From Verrucomicrobiota bacterium (GTDB lineage: Bacteria > Verrucomicrobiota > Verrucomicrobiia > Chthoniobacterales > Chthoniobacteraceae): a stretch of 64,000 nucleotides of DNA. The DNA is taken from the NCBI GenBank assembly GCA_009885995.1, contig VFJQ01000054.1:1-64000 (forward strand). Direction: 5' to 3'. Under the pieces are notes generated by a model. It saw only the letters and a program-made list of their open reading frames with translations, was not told where the DNA came from and did not search any database. Shown here in pieces: positions 42,444 to 55,173 of the stretch (the first letter of the stretch is position 1; the number at the start of each line of letters is the position of its first letter). The position numbers and the translations under genes are program-made.

Positions 42444-43360
42444 GCCGGCTTCTGCACCGCGAAGAAGAGGTGCCGTGCGGAAAGATCGTCGCGGGAATAA
42501 CCGGCGAAGCATTCATGAACCGGCGTGCGCAGAAATGCCTCCATCTCCTGCGTCGTCGCCGGCTCGACTTCCCAACCGCGGATGATGAAGCCCGCTTCCT
42601 CGATCAGCGCACGGTAGTCCGGCGCCTTGAGCCGATTGTAAGGCATGAGCCCCGTGTTCACGAGATTCTCCCAGACCCACGGCGAGTAGCGAAGATGGTT
42701 GTGGGGCAGGAGGCCGTTTTGCGGCGTGGCGTGGAGATCGCGGAGGTGGATCGTCGCGAGGAAATGGCCACCCGGTTTCAACGTCCGGAAGATGTGTGCG
42801 AAGATTTCGCGCAAGCCAGCGCGAGAGATGTGCAGCAGCACCTGAGTGGACGTCACGAGGTCCGCTTGGGATTCCAGCTTCCTCCACGCGGCGCCATATG
42901 GGGCGACGTATTCCATGCCGGCACCGCGCAAGTAAGCGCGCCAGTCGGCATCGGCCGGCAGTGGGCCGAGCAGCGGGCGGCGCAGCTTCAACCGGGCTGG
43001 CCACGCCGGGTTCTCGACGATCTGCGCTACCGTCTCCCGGGTTTCGCGCACGAGCGCTGCATCGAGTAGCGGGGTGATATCGAAAAGCCACTGACGGTCG
43101 ATGCCGAGCGCGTGGTAGAGAAGCGGGATGCTCGGGTGCCACCCCGTGCCGAAATCCAGGTGCGATCCGTCGAGCGGGACCACAGCGTTCCGCTCCAGCC
43201 AGTCCCAGTAGAGCAGGCCGATCTCGATCTTCAGGCTGACCCGTTCCCGGGTCGCGACCAGCGAGTGGGTCACGTATTGTTGTGCCCAGTGATACACCTT
43301 CGATCCACCGGGTAGCGTCGAGAGAACGCGGAAGGCGGCGATTTTAAGGAGCCAATTCAT
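42437..43360 (-). CDS. SAM-dependent methyltransferase-like protein
   Basis: About 307 residues from the ATG at 43360 (MNWLLKIAAFRVLSTLPGGS). Motif I appears as SHLDFGTGWHPSIPLLYHAL, followed by a strand LFDITPLL. Later blocks are ADLVTSTQVLLHISRAGLRE and IFRTLKPGGHFLATIHLRDL, the motif IV and post-VI region of class I methyltransferases. The C-terminus has LIEEAGFIIRGWEVEPATTQ. It probably acts on a sugar or lipid intermediate of the polymer. It starts a minus-strand run continuing through the deacetylase, methyltransferase, FAD enzyme, GT4, kinase fusion and phosphotransferase. A weak AAGG lies before the ATG. Confidence 0.78.
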   Translation of the reverse strand: MNWLLKIAAFRVLSTLPGGSKVYHWAQQYVTHSLVATRERVSLKIEIGLLYWDWLERNAVVPLDGSHLDFGTGWHPSIPLLYHALGIDRQWLFDITPLLDAALVRETRETVAQIVENPAWPARLKLRRPLLGPLPADADWRAYLRGAGMEYVAPYGAAWRKLESQADLVTSTQVLLHISRAGLREIFAHIFRTLKPGGHFLATIHLRDLHATPQNGLLPHNHLRYSPWVWENLVNTGLMPYNRLKAPDYRALIEEAGFIIRGWEVEPATTQEMEAFLRTPVHECFAGYSRDDLSARHLFFAVQKPAC

Positions 43361-43492
43361 ACCTTGATGACGATCTGCGTCGGCGACTCGTGGACTGCGG
43401 GGGCATGGGGAACCGATGCGTAGCGGTGCGGTGCGGTGATGTCGATATCGGACTTGGCTGCGTGCGTTCCGCACGGCTAGGCCCGAGGGCGG

Positions 43493-44353
43493 CTACAGCT
43501 TGTCGAGGCCGATGTTCGAGGAAAACGCCGCCTTCTGTCGGAGATGGCGACGCAGCAGGAGATTGCCAGGGATGAGGTCACACTTGCCGCGCATGATGAG
43601 TTTCTGCACCTGACGCTTCACGCGGGCGTAAGTCATGAGCACCTGGCCGGGCCAGCCGCCGGGGATCCCGTATTCTGCGCGGATGCGTGCGGTCTCGCGG
43701 GCCATATTTTCGCGAATGCGGACATCGACCGACTGGCCACGCTGATGGAAGCGGAAGTTCACAAGGAGCGCATTCACGTGCCCGATCGTGGCCCGCGCGC
43801 GGACGATCCGGTAGAGATACTCGATGTCGCACGCGCCCTTGAACTCCTTGTAACGATACGAGCCGAGCCGTTCATACACGGCCTTGCGGAGGAAGAAGGA
43901 TTGGTGGTGCGCCATACCGAAGCCGAACCGGATGATCTGCGGATCCCAGCACGCTTCCTCGCGGCGGAATATCTCCCGCCCGTCACCATCGACGAACACG
44001 ATGTCGCCGAACACGCCGTCCCACTCCGGGTGCTGGCCGATGGCTTCGCTCACCGCTCGCAGCGCACCGGGGCGGTAATAGTCATCCGCATTTAGCACCG
44101 CGAAGAGATCGCCCGTCGCCATGCGGATGCCTTTGTCCATCGCGTGCCAATGGCCATCGTCCTTCTCCGATACGCAATGCACCCGTGGGAATTCGCGCAC
44201 GATGTCGAGCGTGCCGTCGGTCGATCCACCGTCGATGACGAGGTGCTCGACGTCCGGGTAATCCTGCGAGCACACGCTCTCGAGCGTCTCCCGGATCGTG
44301 TGAACGCTATTGAATGAAGGTGTGATGATGGAGATCCGCGGTGTGGCTCCCAT
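43493..44353 (-). CDS. Glycosyltransferase family 2
   Basis: A GT-A enzyme of 286 residues with textbook motifs: PRISIITPSFNSVHTIRETL, EHLVIDGGSTDGTLDIVREF, GHWHAMDKGIRMATGDLFAV, then VLNADDYYRPGALRAVSEAI with the metal-binding DD. It resembles WcaA/PgaC-type transferases used in capsule and LPS branch synthesis. 132 bases separate its stop from the methyltransferase start downstream; this gap shows no clear signal. It is the first gene of the minus-strand half of the polysaccharide locus; the divergent VWA gene starts 134 bases away. Confidence 0.88.
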   Translation of the reverse strand: MGATPRISIITPSFNSVHTIRETLESVCSQDYPDVEHLVIDGGSTDGTLDIVREFPRVHCVSEKDDGHWHAMDKGIRMATGDLFAVLNADDYYRPGALRAVSEAIGQHPEWDGVFGDIVFVDGDGREIFRREEACWDPQIIRFGFGMAHHQSFFLRKAVYERLGSYRYKEFKGACDIEYLYRIVRARATIGHVNALLVNFRFHQRGQSVDVRIRENMARETARIRAEYGIPGGWPGQVLMTYARVKRQVQKLIMRGKCDLIPGNLLLRRHLRQKAAFSSNIGLDKL

Positions 44354-44487
44354 GCGGCAAGCCTACCGACATTCCCTGCCCCAGCAAGCAACTGCCCGGC
44401 GGCAGCCGCTCGCGCTGACAAATTTCTGACACAGACGGGACCGCTGCATGACAACCGTGCGTCTCGCTCGTGGCAGCGTCGAGGCGT

Positions 44488-45621
44488 ATGAAAACCAAAC
44501 ATCTCATCCCGCTCCTCACCTCATTCCTCGCCGCGCCTGGGTTCACAAATCCCGTCCCGCCCGGGGATGAGCGCCCGCTCGTGCAACTCGCCATCCTGCT
44601 CGACACGTCGAACTCGATGGACGGCCTGATCGCCCAGGCCAAGACGCAGCTCTGGCAGATCGTGAACGAATTCATCGCCGCGAAGCAGGACGGCAAGACG
44701 CCGCGCGTGCAGGTGGCGCTCTACGAATACGGCAACGACGGCCTTTCCGCGGAGAAGGGGTTCGTGAGGCAGGTCGCGCCGCTCACCGACGACCTCGACA
44801 AGATCAGCGAGTCGCTCTTCGCGCTGAAGACCAATGGCGGAAACGAATACTGCGGCTGGGTCATCCGCGACGCTGTGCGCGACCTCACGTGGGATGCGTC
44901 GTCGAAGGTCTATAAGGCGGTCTTCGTCGCGGGGAACGAGCCGTTCACGCAAGGTGGCGTGCCTTACGCCGAGTCGTGCAAGGCCGCGATCGGGCGAGGC
45001 ATCATCGTGAACACGATCCACTGTGGCGATCAGCAGACGGGAGTAAGCAGCGGCTGGCTCGATGGCGCGAAACTCGCGGACGGGAAGTTCATGAGCATCG
45101 ATACGAATGCGCAGATCGCGCACATCGACGCACCGCAGGACAAGACGATCGCCGAGCTTAACGCGAAGCTGAACAAGACCTACATCGCCTATGGAGCGAA
45201 AGGTGTCGCCGGCAAGACGCGCCAAGAGGCGCAGGACCTCAACGCCGCCAGCGCGCCCGCGCCGTCGTCCGTGACCGCGGCTCGCGCGAAGACGAAGGCT
45301 TCCGCGAACTACTCGAACTCGACGTGGGACGTGCTCGATGCGGTGAAGGAGAAGAAGCTCGACCTCGCCAAGGCGAAGGACGCGGAGCTTCCCGAGGAAC
45401 TGCGCAAGCTCGCTCCAGGCCAGCGCGCCGACTTCGTCGTGGAGAAGCAAAAGGAGCGCGACGAACTTCAGGGCCAGCTTCGCAAGCTCACGGGCGAGCG
45501 AGAGCGGTTCGTCGCCGCGAAGCAGAAGGAGCAGGGCAAGGATCAGCGCCTCGACCAGGCCGTGACCGGCGCGGTGCGCGAGCAGGCGGCGAAGAAGGCG
45601 TTCGTGTTCGAGAAGAAGTGA
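44488..45621 (+). CDS. Secreted von Willebrand factor type A domain protein
   Basis: 377 residues with a signal peptide (MKTKHLIPLLTSFLAAPGFT). The VWA domain begins LVQLAILLDTSNSMDGLIAQ; the MIDAS motif DTSNS is complete, so a divalent metal and ligand can bind. The middle NGGNEYCGWVIRDAVRDLTW and VFVAGNEPFTQGGVPYAESC is typical of periplasmic VWA proteins with unknown ligands. The last 100 residues are Lys/Glu-rich and strongly helical (RADFVVEKQKERDELQGQLR), probably a coiled coil. Monocistronic; the partner is unknown. Confidence 0.83.
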   Translation: MKTKHLIPLLTSFLAAPGFTNPVPPGDERPLVQLAILLDTSNSMDGLIAQAKTQLWQIVNEFIAAKQDGKTPRVQVALYEYGNDGLSAEKGFVRQVAPLTDDLDKISESLFALKTNGGNEYCGWVIRDAVRDLTWDASSKVYKAVFVAGNEPFTQGGVPYAESCKAAIGRGIIVNTIHCGDQQTGVSSGWLDGAKLADGKFMSIDTNAQIAHIDAPQDKTIAELNAKLNKTYIAYGAKGVAGKTRQEAQDLNAASAPAPSSVTAARAKTKASANYSNSTWDVLDAVKEKKLDLAKAKDAELPEELRKLAPGQRADFVVEKQKERDELQGQLRKLTGERERFVAAKQKEQGKDQRLDQAVTGAVREQAAKKAFVFEKK

Positions 45622-45791
45622 CGCGGCTGTGGCGTCCAGCGCGCTCTCCTCGCGGGGAGCCCGCTTTTTCGTGGGGCGGTCGCGCCCGGTGGAGTGCGCG
45701 CGCGCCCCGGTCGCCCGGTGTTTTACCCGACCCTCACTTCGGGTTTCTCCGCATTGACCGCGCAACGATTTCGGGCACGAAGAAGGACTCC

Positions 45792-46079
45792 ATGAAATTG
45801 AACCTGCCCCACGCCTTACTCATCGCGATGGAACACGCCTTTGGCGAATCATCGAGCGCGATCGGGGAGTTGAAGGCTGCCTTGGGAAGGGAATTGGGAA
45901 CGGCCCGAGGCTCTGTCGTGCTCGAACTCGGCGACGATCTCGTGCAGCGGATCGATGCGAGCGTGGACGGCCTCGAGAAGCGGCCGTGGCTGCCGCCCTA
46001 TTTCGGACCGCTCACGGCCAGGGAGATCCATGAGCAGTGGCGGACTGCGGTGAAAGCAGCCGAGACCGCGACGGCGTGA
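45792..46079 (+). CDS. Hypothetical protein, 95 aa
   Basis: The sequence MKLNLPHALLIAMEHAFGES, then SSSAIGELKAALGRELG, then VVLELGDDLVQRIDASVDGL and PPYFGPLTAREIHEQWRTAV suggests a small mixed alpha/beta cytosolic protein. No known domain was recognised. It starts with ATG after 170 bases of featureless sequence and converges with gcvP, from which it is separated by ten bases. Codon use resembles neighbours. Moderately confident it is real because third codon positions show the expected G/C bias. Confidence 0.55.
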   Translation: MKLNLPHALLIAMEHAFGESSSAIGELKAALGRELGTARGSVVLELGDDLVQRIDASVDGLEKRPWLPPYFGPLTAREIHEQWRTAVKAAETATA

Positions 46080-46089
46080 GCGTGGGGAT

Positions 46090-49008
<2,919 letters not shown>

Positions 49009-49122
49009 CGGCGCAGGCTAGAAATGCGCGCGAATGCGGCAAGCGGTTTCCGGGTCAACCGTTGTGCCGCATCCGATCGTTGACGATTCGCCACAATCCC
49101 GGAAGATTCTGCGCACCAACCA

Positions 49123-49338
49123 ATGAGCACCTCCGAAGCAACCCAGGACCTCGTGAAGGAGTCGCTTCTCTACAAAGAGTTCCTCGCCGAGCGTGAGGAA
49201 ATCCTGCGTCACAAATGGATCGAGAGCGAAAAAGCCGGCCACGACATCGGCTTTGAAAAAGCGCTGCTCGACTGGATCGTGAAGCACCGGAGCGCATGGC
49301 GCACCAAGCGCCAGGCCGAACACCCGCGGAACAACTGA
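49123..49338 (+). CDS. Small hypothetical helical protein, 71 aa
   Basis: A small, strongly helical and charged protein: MSTSEATQDLVKESLLYKEF, then LAEREEILRHKWIESEKAGH and FEKALLDWIVKHRSAWRTKR. The block RHKWIESEKAGHDIGFEKAL loosely resembles the tail of DUF4032 proteins, which are uncharacterised. No membrane segment. It lies 60 bases upstream of pyrR on the same strand and could share its promoter. Start ATG at 49123. Confidence 0.65.
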   Translation: MSTSEATQDLVKESLLYKEFLAEREEILRHKWIESEKAGHDIGFEKALLDWIVKHRSAWRTKRQAEHPRNN

Positions 49339-49398
49339 TGCGCTGACGCACCAGACTCCGTGCCCTTTAAGGCGATCCCGCGAGGTCGCCAAGGCCGC

Positions 49399-49968
49399 AT
49401 GACCGAACCGACTCAACCCACACCCCTGCCCCCCGGCGCCACGCTCGTCCTCGACAGCGCGGCCCTCGACCGCTGTCTCAAGCGGCTCGCGCACGAGATC
49501 ATCGAGCGCAACCCGGACCTCACGAAGGTCGCGCTCATCGGCATCCCGCTCCGCGGCATTCACATCGCCCAGCGGCTCACCGCCTTCATCGAGCAGGTGG
49601 AGAAGGTGCGCGTCTTCGCCGGCGTGGTGGATGTCTCGATGCATCGCGACGACTTGCACCGCCACCGCGTGCCCCCGCGCGTCGAGCGCACGGAGCTGCC
49701 GCGCTCGCTCGACGACATGACGATCGTGCTCACCGACGACGTGCTCTTCTCCGGCCGCACCTGCCGCGCGGCGATGGAGACGATCTCCGCCTACGGCCGC
49801 CCTGCGCGCATCCAATACGCCGTGCTCGTGGACCGCGGCCACCGCGAGCTGCCGATCCGCGCCGACTACGTGGGCAAGAACCTGCCGACCGCGCTCGCGC
49901 AAAAGGTGCATGTGCGCTTCGCCGCCACCGACGGCATCGCCGACTCCGTATGGATCAGCCAGCCATGA
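49399..49968 (+). CDS. pyrR: PyrR: pyr operon regulator / uracil phosphoribosyltransferase
   Basis: A type I PRTase-fold protein of 189 residues. The PRPP-binding loop is [20 protein letters not shown], followed by [20 protein letters not shown]; the hood region carries [20 protein letters not shown]. PyrR proteins bind pyr mRNA with uridine nucleotides to attenuate transcription, and have weak UPRTase activity. The usual anti-antiterminator leader is not apparent in the 60 bases upstream or in the pyrR-pyrB junction (four-base overlap), so how it acts here is unclear. The ATG at 49399 gives the usual N-terminus; the ATG 39 bases upstream adds unconserved residues. Confidence 0.9.
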   Translation: MTEPTQPTPLPPGATLVLDSAALDRCLKRLAHEIIERNPDLTKVALIGIPLRGIHIAQRLTAFIEQVEKVRVFAGVVDVSMHRDDLHRHRVPPRVERTELPRSLDDMTIVLTDDVLFSGRTCRAAMETISAYGRPARIQYAVLVDRGHRELPIRADYVGKNLPTALAQKVHVRFAATDGIADSVWISQP

Positions 49969-50891
49969 ACTGGACCCGCAAAGACCTCACCGGACTCGAA
50001 TCGCTCAGCGCCGCCGAGATCGAGCACATCCTCGACACCGCTGCGGCGTTCAAGGACGTCGGCTCGCGCGAGGTGAAGAAAGTGCCCGCGCTGCGCGGCA
50101 AGACGCTCGTGAACTTCTTCGTCGAGCCGAGCACGCGCACGCGCGTTTCGTTCGAGCTCGCCGCGTTCCGGCTCAGCGCCGACGTGATCAACGTGAGCGC
50201 ATCGACTTCCTCGCTCACGAAAGGCGAGACGCTCAAGGACACCGCACTCAATCTCCAGGCGCTCCATGCCGACATCATCGTGCTCCGCCACGCGAGCGCG
50301 GGCGCGGCGCAGTTCCTCGCCGAGCGGCTCGACTCCAGCATCATCAACGCCGGTGACGGCGCACACGAGCACCCGACGCAGGCCTTGCTCGACACGTTCA
50401 CGATCCGCGAGCGGAAGGGGCGCATCGCTGGCCTGCACGTCGTCATCATTGGCGACATCCTTTTCAGCCGCGTGGCCCGCTCGAATATCCACGCGCTCGT
50501 GAAGCTCGGCGCCCGGGTGACGCTCTGCGGCCCGAGCACGCTGGTGCCGCGCGCCTTCGAGTCGCTCGGCGTGGCGGTGACGCACGACATCGATTCCGTG
50601 ATCGCCGACGCCGACGTGGTGAACCTGCTCCGCATCCAGCACGAACGGCAGCGGAAGGAATACTTCCCCAGCCTCGGCGAATACACCGCGCTCTTCGGCC
50701 TCACGAAAGCGCGCGCCGAGCGCCTCAAACCCGACGCCCTCATCATGCACCCCGGCCCGATCAACCGCGGCGTCGAGATCGACAGCGACGTAGCCGACAG
50801 CGGCCGTAGCGTCATCCTCGACCAAGTCACCAACGGCCTCGCCGTCCGCATGGCCGTCCTTTACCTCTGCGCCGGAGTCCGCCCGTCATGA
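49965..50891 (+). CDS. pyrB: Aspartate carbamoyltransferase catalytic subunit
   Basis: Condenses carbamoyl phosphate and aspartate in pyrimidine synthesis. Carbamoyl-phosphate motif [20 protein letters not shown]; the loop [18 protein letters not shown]; the aspartate-site [20 protein letters not shown]; and the closing [20 protein letters not shown]. 308 residues, normal. The start overlaps the pyrR stop by four bases (ATGA), and the stop overlaps pyrC by four bases. No regulatory pyrI is next to it. Confidence 0.95.
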   Translation: MNWTRKDLTGLESLSAAEIEHILDTAAAFKDVGSREVKKVPALRGKTLVNFFVEPSTRTRVSFELAAFRLSADVINVSASTSSLTKGETLKDTALNLQALHADIIVLRHASAGAAQFLAERLDSSIINAGDGAHEHPTQALLDTFTIRERKGRIAGLHVVIIGDILFSRVARSNIHALVKLGARVTLCGPSTLVPRAFESLGVAVTHDIDSVIADADVVNLLRIQHERQRKEYFPSLGEYTALFGLTKARAERLKPDALIMHPGPINRGVEIDSDVADSGRSVILDQVTNGLAVRMAVLYLCAGVRPS

Positions 50892-52156
50892 GCGCCACGC
50901 TGCTGAAAAACGGCCGCATTATCGATCCCGAGAATCGTCGGGATGAAGTCGGTGACTTGCTCATCGTGGACGGCTGCATCGCGGAGAAGTCGGATGCGAA
51001 GCCGGAGATCATCGATTGCACCGGCAAAGTGGTCGCGCCCGGTCTCATCGACTTGCACGTGCATTTCCGCGAGCCGGGGCAGTCGGCGAAGGAGACGATC
51101 GCGACCGGCACCCGCGCCGCGGCGGCGGGTGGATTCACGAGCGTGGTGTGCATGCCGAATACCTCGCCGTCGATCGACAGCCCGAGCGTCGTCGCATGGG
51201 TGCAGGACAAGGCGAAGGCAGAGGGATGCGTGAATGTCTTCGTCGCGGGGGCGATCACGAAAGGCATCGCGGGCGAGGAACTCGCGCCGATCGGCGCGTT
51301 GAAGAAGGCGGGCGTCGTCGCGATCACGGACGATGGGCACTGCATCCAGAATCACGAACTCATGCGCCGCGCGCTGGAGTATGCCGGGATGTTCGACCTC
51401 GTGGTGATGGATCACTGCCAGGACTACGCCCTCGTCGGCAAAGGCGTGATGCACGAGGGCGCGGTGAGCACCTTGCTCGGCCTCCCCGGCTGGCCGGCGA
51501 TCGGGGAGGAAATCATCGTCGCTCGCAACGCGCAGCTCGCCGAGCTGACCGGCACGGCGATCCATTGCCAGCACCTCAGCGCCGCGGGCAGCGTCCGCAT
51601 TTTGCGCGAAGCGCGAGCGCGCGGCATCCGCCTCAGCGGCGAGGTTTGCCCGCACCACATCGCGCTCACCGACGAGGCGATCCGCGGCTACGACACGAAC
51701 TTCAAAATGAACCCGCCGCTGCGCTCGCAGGAGCACGTGGACGCGCTCATCGAGGGCATCGCCGACGGCACGATCACGATCCTCGCCAGCGACCACGCGC
51801 CGCACTGCGGCTACGAAAAGGAAGTCGAGTTCGACCAGGCGCCCTTCGGCATCCTCGGGCTCGAAACGGAGCTCGGCCTCTTCCTCGACATCCTCGTCCA
51901 CAAGCGCCGGGCGATAGACCTGCCGCGCCTCATCCAGCTCTACACCGAGAACCCCGCGAAGCTCCTCGGCCTCGATCGCGGCACGCTCACACCCGGCGCG
52001 ACCGCCGATGTGACGATCATCGACCCCGGCCTCGAATGGACCGTGGACAAAGCCGCGAGCGCGAGCCGCAGCCGGAACAACGCCTTCCACGGATGGGAGC
52101 TCAAAGGCCGCGCGGTGCGGACCATCGTGGGCGGGAAGACGGTGTGGTCGCTATGA
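50888..52156 (+). CDS. pyrC: Dihydroorotase (type I)
   Basis: Cyclises carbamoyl aspartate to dihydroorotate. The metal motif is [20 protein letters not shown]. Other sites are [77 protein letters not shown] and [15 protein letters not shown] (catalytic Asp). The C-terminal [20 protein letters not shown] is the amidohydrolase beta-sandwich. 422 residues, as in type I enzymes associated with PyrB. The stop overlaps yacG by three bases. Confidence 0.95.
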   Translation: MSATLLKNGRIIDPENRRDEVGDLLIVDGCIAEKSDAKPEIIDCTGKVVAPGLIDLHVHFREPGQSAKETIATGTRAAAAGGFTSVVCMPNTSPSIDSPSVVAWVQDKAKAEGCVNVFVAGAITKGIAGEELAPIGALKKAGVVAITDDGHCIQNHELMRRALEYAGMFDLVVMDHCQDYALVGKGVMHEGAVSTLLGLPGWPAIGEEIIVARNAQLAELTGTAIHCQHLSAAGSVRILREARARGIRLSGEVCPHHIALTDEAIRGYDTNFKMNPPLRSQEHVDALIEGIADGTITILASDHAPHCGYEKEVEFDQAPFGILGLETELGLFLDILVHKRRAIDLPRLIQLYTENPAKLLGLDRGTLTPGATADVTIIDPGLEWTVDKAASASRSRNNAFHGWELKGRAVRTIVGGKTVWSL

Positions 52157-52365
52157 GCACGACGCGGCTAATCCGCTGCGCGACTTGCGGGAAGGAAACC
52201 GACTTTTTCGCCGAACCGACCGGCCCGTTTTGCTCGGCGCGGTGCAAGCTCGTCGATCTCGGGAAATGGTTCGGCGAGGAATACCGCGTGAGCGAGCCAC
52301 TCAGCCCGGACCATTTCGCGGAGTTCGAGGGACTGGATGGCGGCGGTGAACTCGACCGGCCATAG
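52153..52365 (+). CDS. yacG: DNA gyrase inhibitor YacG-like zinc protein
   Basis: A 70-residue single zinc-ribbon protein with the four zinc ligands IRCATCGKETDF and PFCSARCKLVDLGKWFGEEY; the last block, DLGKW(F/L), is diagnostic of YacG. In E. coli YacG binds and inhibits gyrase. It ends the pyr operon here (start overlaps the pyrC stop), an arrangement that could reflect simple read-through rather than function. A strong hairpin follows. Confidence 0.9.
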   Translation: MSTTRLIRCATCGKETDFFAEPTGPFCSARCKLVDLGKWFGEEYRVSEPLSPDHFAEFEGLDGGGELDRP

Positions 52366-52437
52366 CGCTGGAAACCGCCACGTTTTCCCGACTCGGACCG
52401 CGCGATGCGCCTACATCGTCCCCCCCTGAAAAGCATT

Positions 52438-52475
52438 GAGGGCGGACGAACAAGTGGGGGTGTTCGTCCGCCCTC
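52438..52475. terminator. Hairpin between convergent yacG and clpC
   Basis: Perfect 14-bp arms, GAGGGCGGACGAAC at 52438-52451 and its complement at 52462-52475, with a ten-base loop (AAGTGGGGGT). It lies 72 bases after the yacG stop and 66 bases beyond the clpC stop, so it is well placed to end both transcripts. No clear U-tract follows on either strand, so the mode of termination is uncertain. Confidence 0.7.
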
Positions 52476-52541
52476 CCATCGAGGGGGAAATCTCTCGTTG
52501 GTGCCTAGAAGGAATGCCTCCGAGGCGATGCTGTCAAGGGG

Positions 52542-55055
52542 TCAACTTGCGCCCGCAGCTTCCTTCTTCGCCGAGCCGCCTTCCGGCACGGAGAAAAGGA
52601 GCGCCTTGCCATCGCTGGTCACGTTTGCGGTGTCTCCGGCCTTGATGTGGCCGCGCAGGATTTCCTCGGCGAGTGGGTCTTCGAGGTAACGCTCGACCGC
52701 GCGCCGCATCGGACGCGCGCCGTATTGCGGGTCGTAGCCTTTCTCGATGAGGAACTCCTTCGCCTTCTCGTCAGGGACGAGCTTGATGGACTTGTTCTGC
52801 ACGCGGATCACGACCTTACTGATCTCCAGTTCGACGATCTGGAGCAACTCGGGCTTGCCGAGGCTGTGGAAGACGATGAGGTCGTCGAGGCGGTTGATGA
52901 ACTCGGGCTTCAAGATCTTCTTCGCCTCCTCGAGCATCTTGTCCTTCATCACGTCGTAGTTCGACGTGTCCTGCTTGGACGCGCCGAAGCCCATGACGCT
53001 CCCCTTCTTGATCAGCTCGGCGCCGATGTTCGAGGTCATGATGATGATCGTGTTCCGGAAGTCGATCTTGCGCCCGAGCGAGTCGGTGACTTTGCCTTCC
53101 TCCAGGATCTGGAGGAGCAGATGCAGCACGTCCGGGTGGCCCTTCTCGATCTCGTCGAAAAGCACGACGCAATACGGACGACGGCGCACGGCTTCGGAAA
53201 GCTGACCGCCCTCCTCGTAGCCCACATAGCCGGGCGGCGAGCCGATCAGGCGGGAAGCGGTGAACTTCTCCATGTATTCGCTCATGTCGATTTGGATGAG
53301 CGCGTCGCGGTCGCCGAACATGTATTCGGCCAGCGTCTGGGCGAGGAAGGTTTTACCCACACCGGTCGGGCCGAGGAAGATGAACGAGCCGATCGGGCGG
53401 CGCGGATCCTTGAGGTCCGCGCGGCTGCGCCGGAGCGCCTTCGAGATGGCGACGACCGCTTCGTCCTGGCCGATGACCTTGCCTCTCAGCTCGTTGTCCA
53501 TCTTCAGCAGCTTGTCGCTGTCGGCCTGCTCCATCCGTTGGAGTGGCACGCCGGTCCACTTGCTGACGACGTGGCGGATGTCGTCCTCGGTCACCATCAC
53601 TTCCTTCTCCTCACGCTGCGTGCGCCACTCGGCGAGGATGGTTTCGAGCTTCTCTTTCGCCTTCTTCTCGTCGTCGCGGAGCGAAGCGGCTTTCTCGAAG
53701 TCCTGAGCTTTGATCGCGCCTTCCTTGTTCACGCGGATGGCTTCGATCTCCTTCTCGATCTCCTTCACGTTGGGCGGGCGCGTCATCGAGCCGATGCGCG
53801 CGCGGGAGCCGGACTCGTCCATCACGTCGATCGCCTTGTCGGGCAGGAAGCGGCCCGTGAGGTAGCGGTCGCTGAGCACGACGCACTGCTCGAGCGCGTC
53901 GTCCGTGTAGCGGGCCTTGTGGTGAGCCTCGTATTTTCCACGCAGCCCTTTGAGGATCAAGATCGCCTGCTCGACGTTCGGCGCCTCGACCTTCACCTGC
54001 TGAAAGCGCCGCTCCAGTGCCGAGTCCTTCTCGATGTATTTGCGATACTCGTTCAGCGTGGTCGCGCCGACGCACTGCATCTCGCCGCGGCTGAGCGCGG
54101 GCTTGATGATATTCGACGCGTCCATCGCGCCCTCCGCCGAACCGGCTCCGACGATCGTGTGCAGTTCGTCGATGAAGAGGATCACGTTCTTGCTCCGGCG
54201 AATTTCGTCCATCACCGCCTTGATGCGCTCCTCGAATTGCCCGCGGTATTTCGTGCCGGCGACCATCAGCGCGAGGTCGAGCGTGATGACTTTCTTGTCG
54301 CGCAGAATCTCCGGAACGTTGCCGATCGAAATCTCCTGCGCGAGCCCTTCGACGATCGCGGTTTTGCCCACGCCGGCCTCACCGATGAGCACGGGGTTGT
54401 TCTTCGTGCGGCGGCAGAGCACCTGGATCACGCGCTCGATCTCGCTTTCGCGGCCGATCACCGGGTCGATCTCGCCTTTCTTCGCCAGCTCCGTCAGGTC
54501 GCGGCCAAAGGCGCGCAACGCCGGCGTCTTCACGTCCTTCTTACTACCGGAAGCTCCGACCCCACTTCCGGAAGATGGTTCCGGCGCGCCTTCCTGCTCG
54601 GCTTCGGGCGGGGTGAAGTTGGGATCGAGTTCCTTGAGGATCTCGTTGCGCGTGCGCTCGATATCGACCTCGAGGTTCTTGAGCACGCGCGCCGCCACGC
54701 CTTCGCCTTCGCGCAGCAGGCCGAGCAGGATGTGCTCGGTGCCGACATACGAATGGTTCAGCGCCTTCGCCTCCTTGCCCGCGAGCGCGAGCACCTTCTT
54801 CACGCGCGGCGTGTAGGGGATGTTGCCGACCATCTTCGTCTCCGGCCCGGAACCGACCTGTTTCTCGACCTCCATGCGGACGGTCTCGAGATCGAGCCCC
54901 ATTTTCTGGAGCACGTTCACCGCGACCCCCTGGCCGAGTTTGATGAGTCCGAGCAGCAGATGCTCGGTGCCCACGTAGTTGTGGTTGAAACGGTCCGCTT
55001 CTTTGCGGGCCAGAGCCAGGACCTGTTGAGCGCGAGGTGTGAAGTTATTCATCAT
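52542..55055 (-). CDS. clpC: ATP-dependent Clp protease ATP-binding subunit ClpC
   Basis: An AAA+ unfoldase that feeds ClpP. 837 residues with two N-terminal Clp repeats ([20 protein letters not shown], then [20 protein letters not shown]), the first Walker [21 protein letters not shown], the second Walker [21 protein letters not shown], and Walker B-type regions ([40 protein letters not shown]). A UVR-like helix ([20 protein letters not shown]) lies in the coiled M-region, which marks ClpC rather than ClpA. Ends with a Ser/Lys-rich tail. Start: two adjacent ATGs (55055 and 55052). Confidence 0.95.
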   Translation of the reverse strand: MMNNFTPRAQQVLALARKEADRFNHNYVGTEHLLLGLIKLGQGVAVNVLQKMGLDLETVRMEVEKQVGSGPETKMVGNIPYTPRVKKVLALAGKEAKALNHSYVGTEHILLGLLREGEGVAARVLKNLEVDIERTRNEILKELDPNFTPPEAEQEGAPEPSSGSGVGASGSKKDVKTPALRAFGRDLTELAKKGEIDPVIGRESEIERVIQVLCRRTKNNPVLIGEAGVGKTAIVEGLAQEISIGNVPEILRDKKVITLDLALMVAGTKYRGQFEERIKAVMDEIRRSKNVILFIDELHTIVGAGSAEGAMDASNIIKPALSRGEMQCVGATTLNEYRKYIEKDSALERRFQQVKVEAPNVEQAILILKGLRGKYEAHHKARYTDDALEQCVVLSDRYLTGRFLPDKAIDVMDESGSRARIGSMTRPPNVKEIEKEIEAIRVNKEGAIKAQDFEKAASLRDDEKKAKEKLETILAEWRTQREEKEVMVTEDDIRHVVSKWTGVPLQRMEQADSDKLLKMDNELRGKVIGQDEAVVAISKALRRSRADLKDPRRPIGSFIFLGPTGVGKTFLAQTLAEYMFGDRDALIQIDMSEYMEKFTASRLIGSPPGYVGYEEGGQLSEAVRRRPYCVVLFDEIEKGHPDVLHLLLQILEEGKVTDSLGRKIDFRNTIIIMTSNIGAELIKKGSVMGFGASKQDTSNYDVMKDKMLEEAKKILKPEFINRLDDLIVFHSLGKPELLQIVELEISKVVIRVQNKSIKLVPDEKAKEFLIEKGYDPQYGARPMRRAVERYLEDPLAEEILRGHIKAGDTANVTSDGKALLFSVPEGGSAKKEAAGAS

Positions 55056-55173
55056 GTGATCGGAAGTTTGGGCCCGATTTACCTGTTTCTAACGAATGGT
55101 TATCGGCGTTCGACAAGGAGTGCAACTTGAGCGCAATGAAAATTTTCTCCCACGGGTTCACCCAGTCACTCGC

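Noticed and set aside
52647-55130. Plus-strand open frame of 827 codons opposite clpC
   Set aside because: Exact antisense of ClpC with Asp/His/Leu-rich shadow composition.
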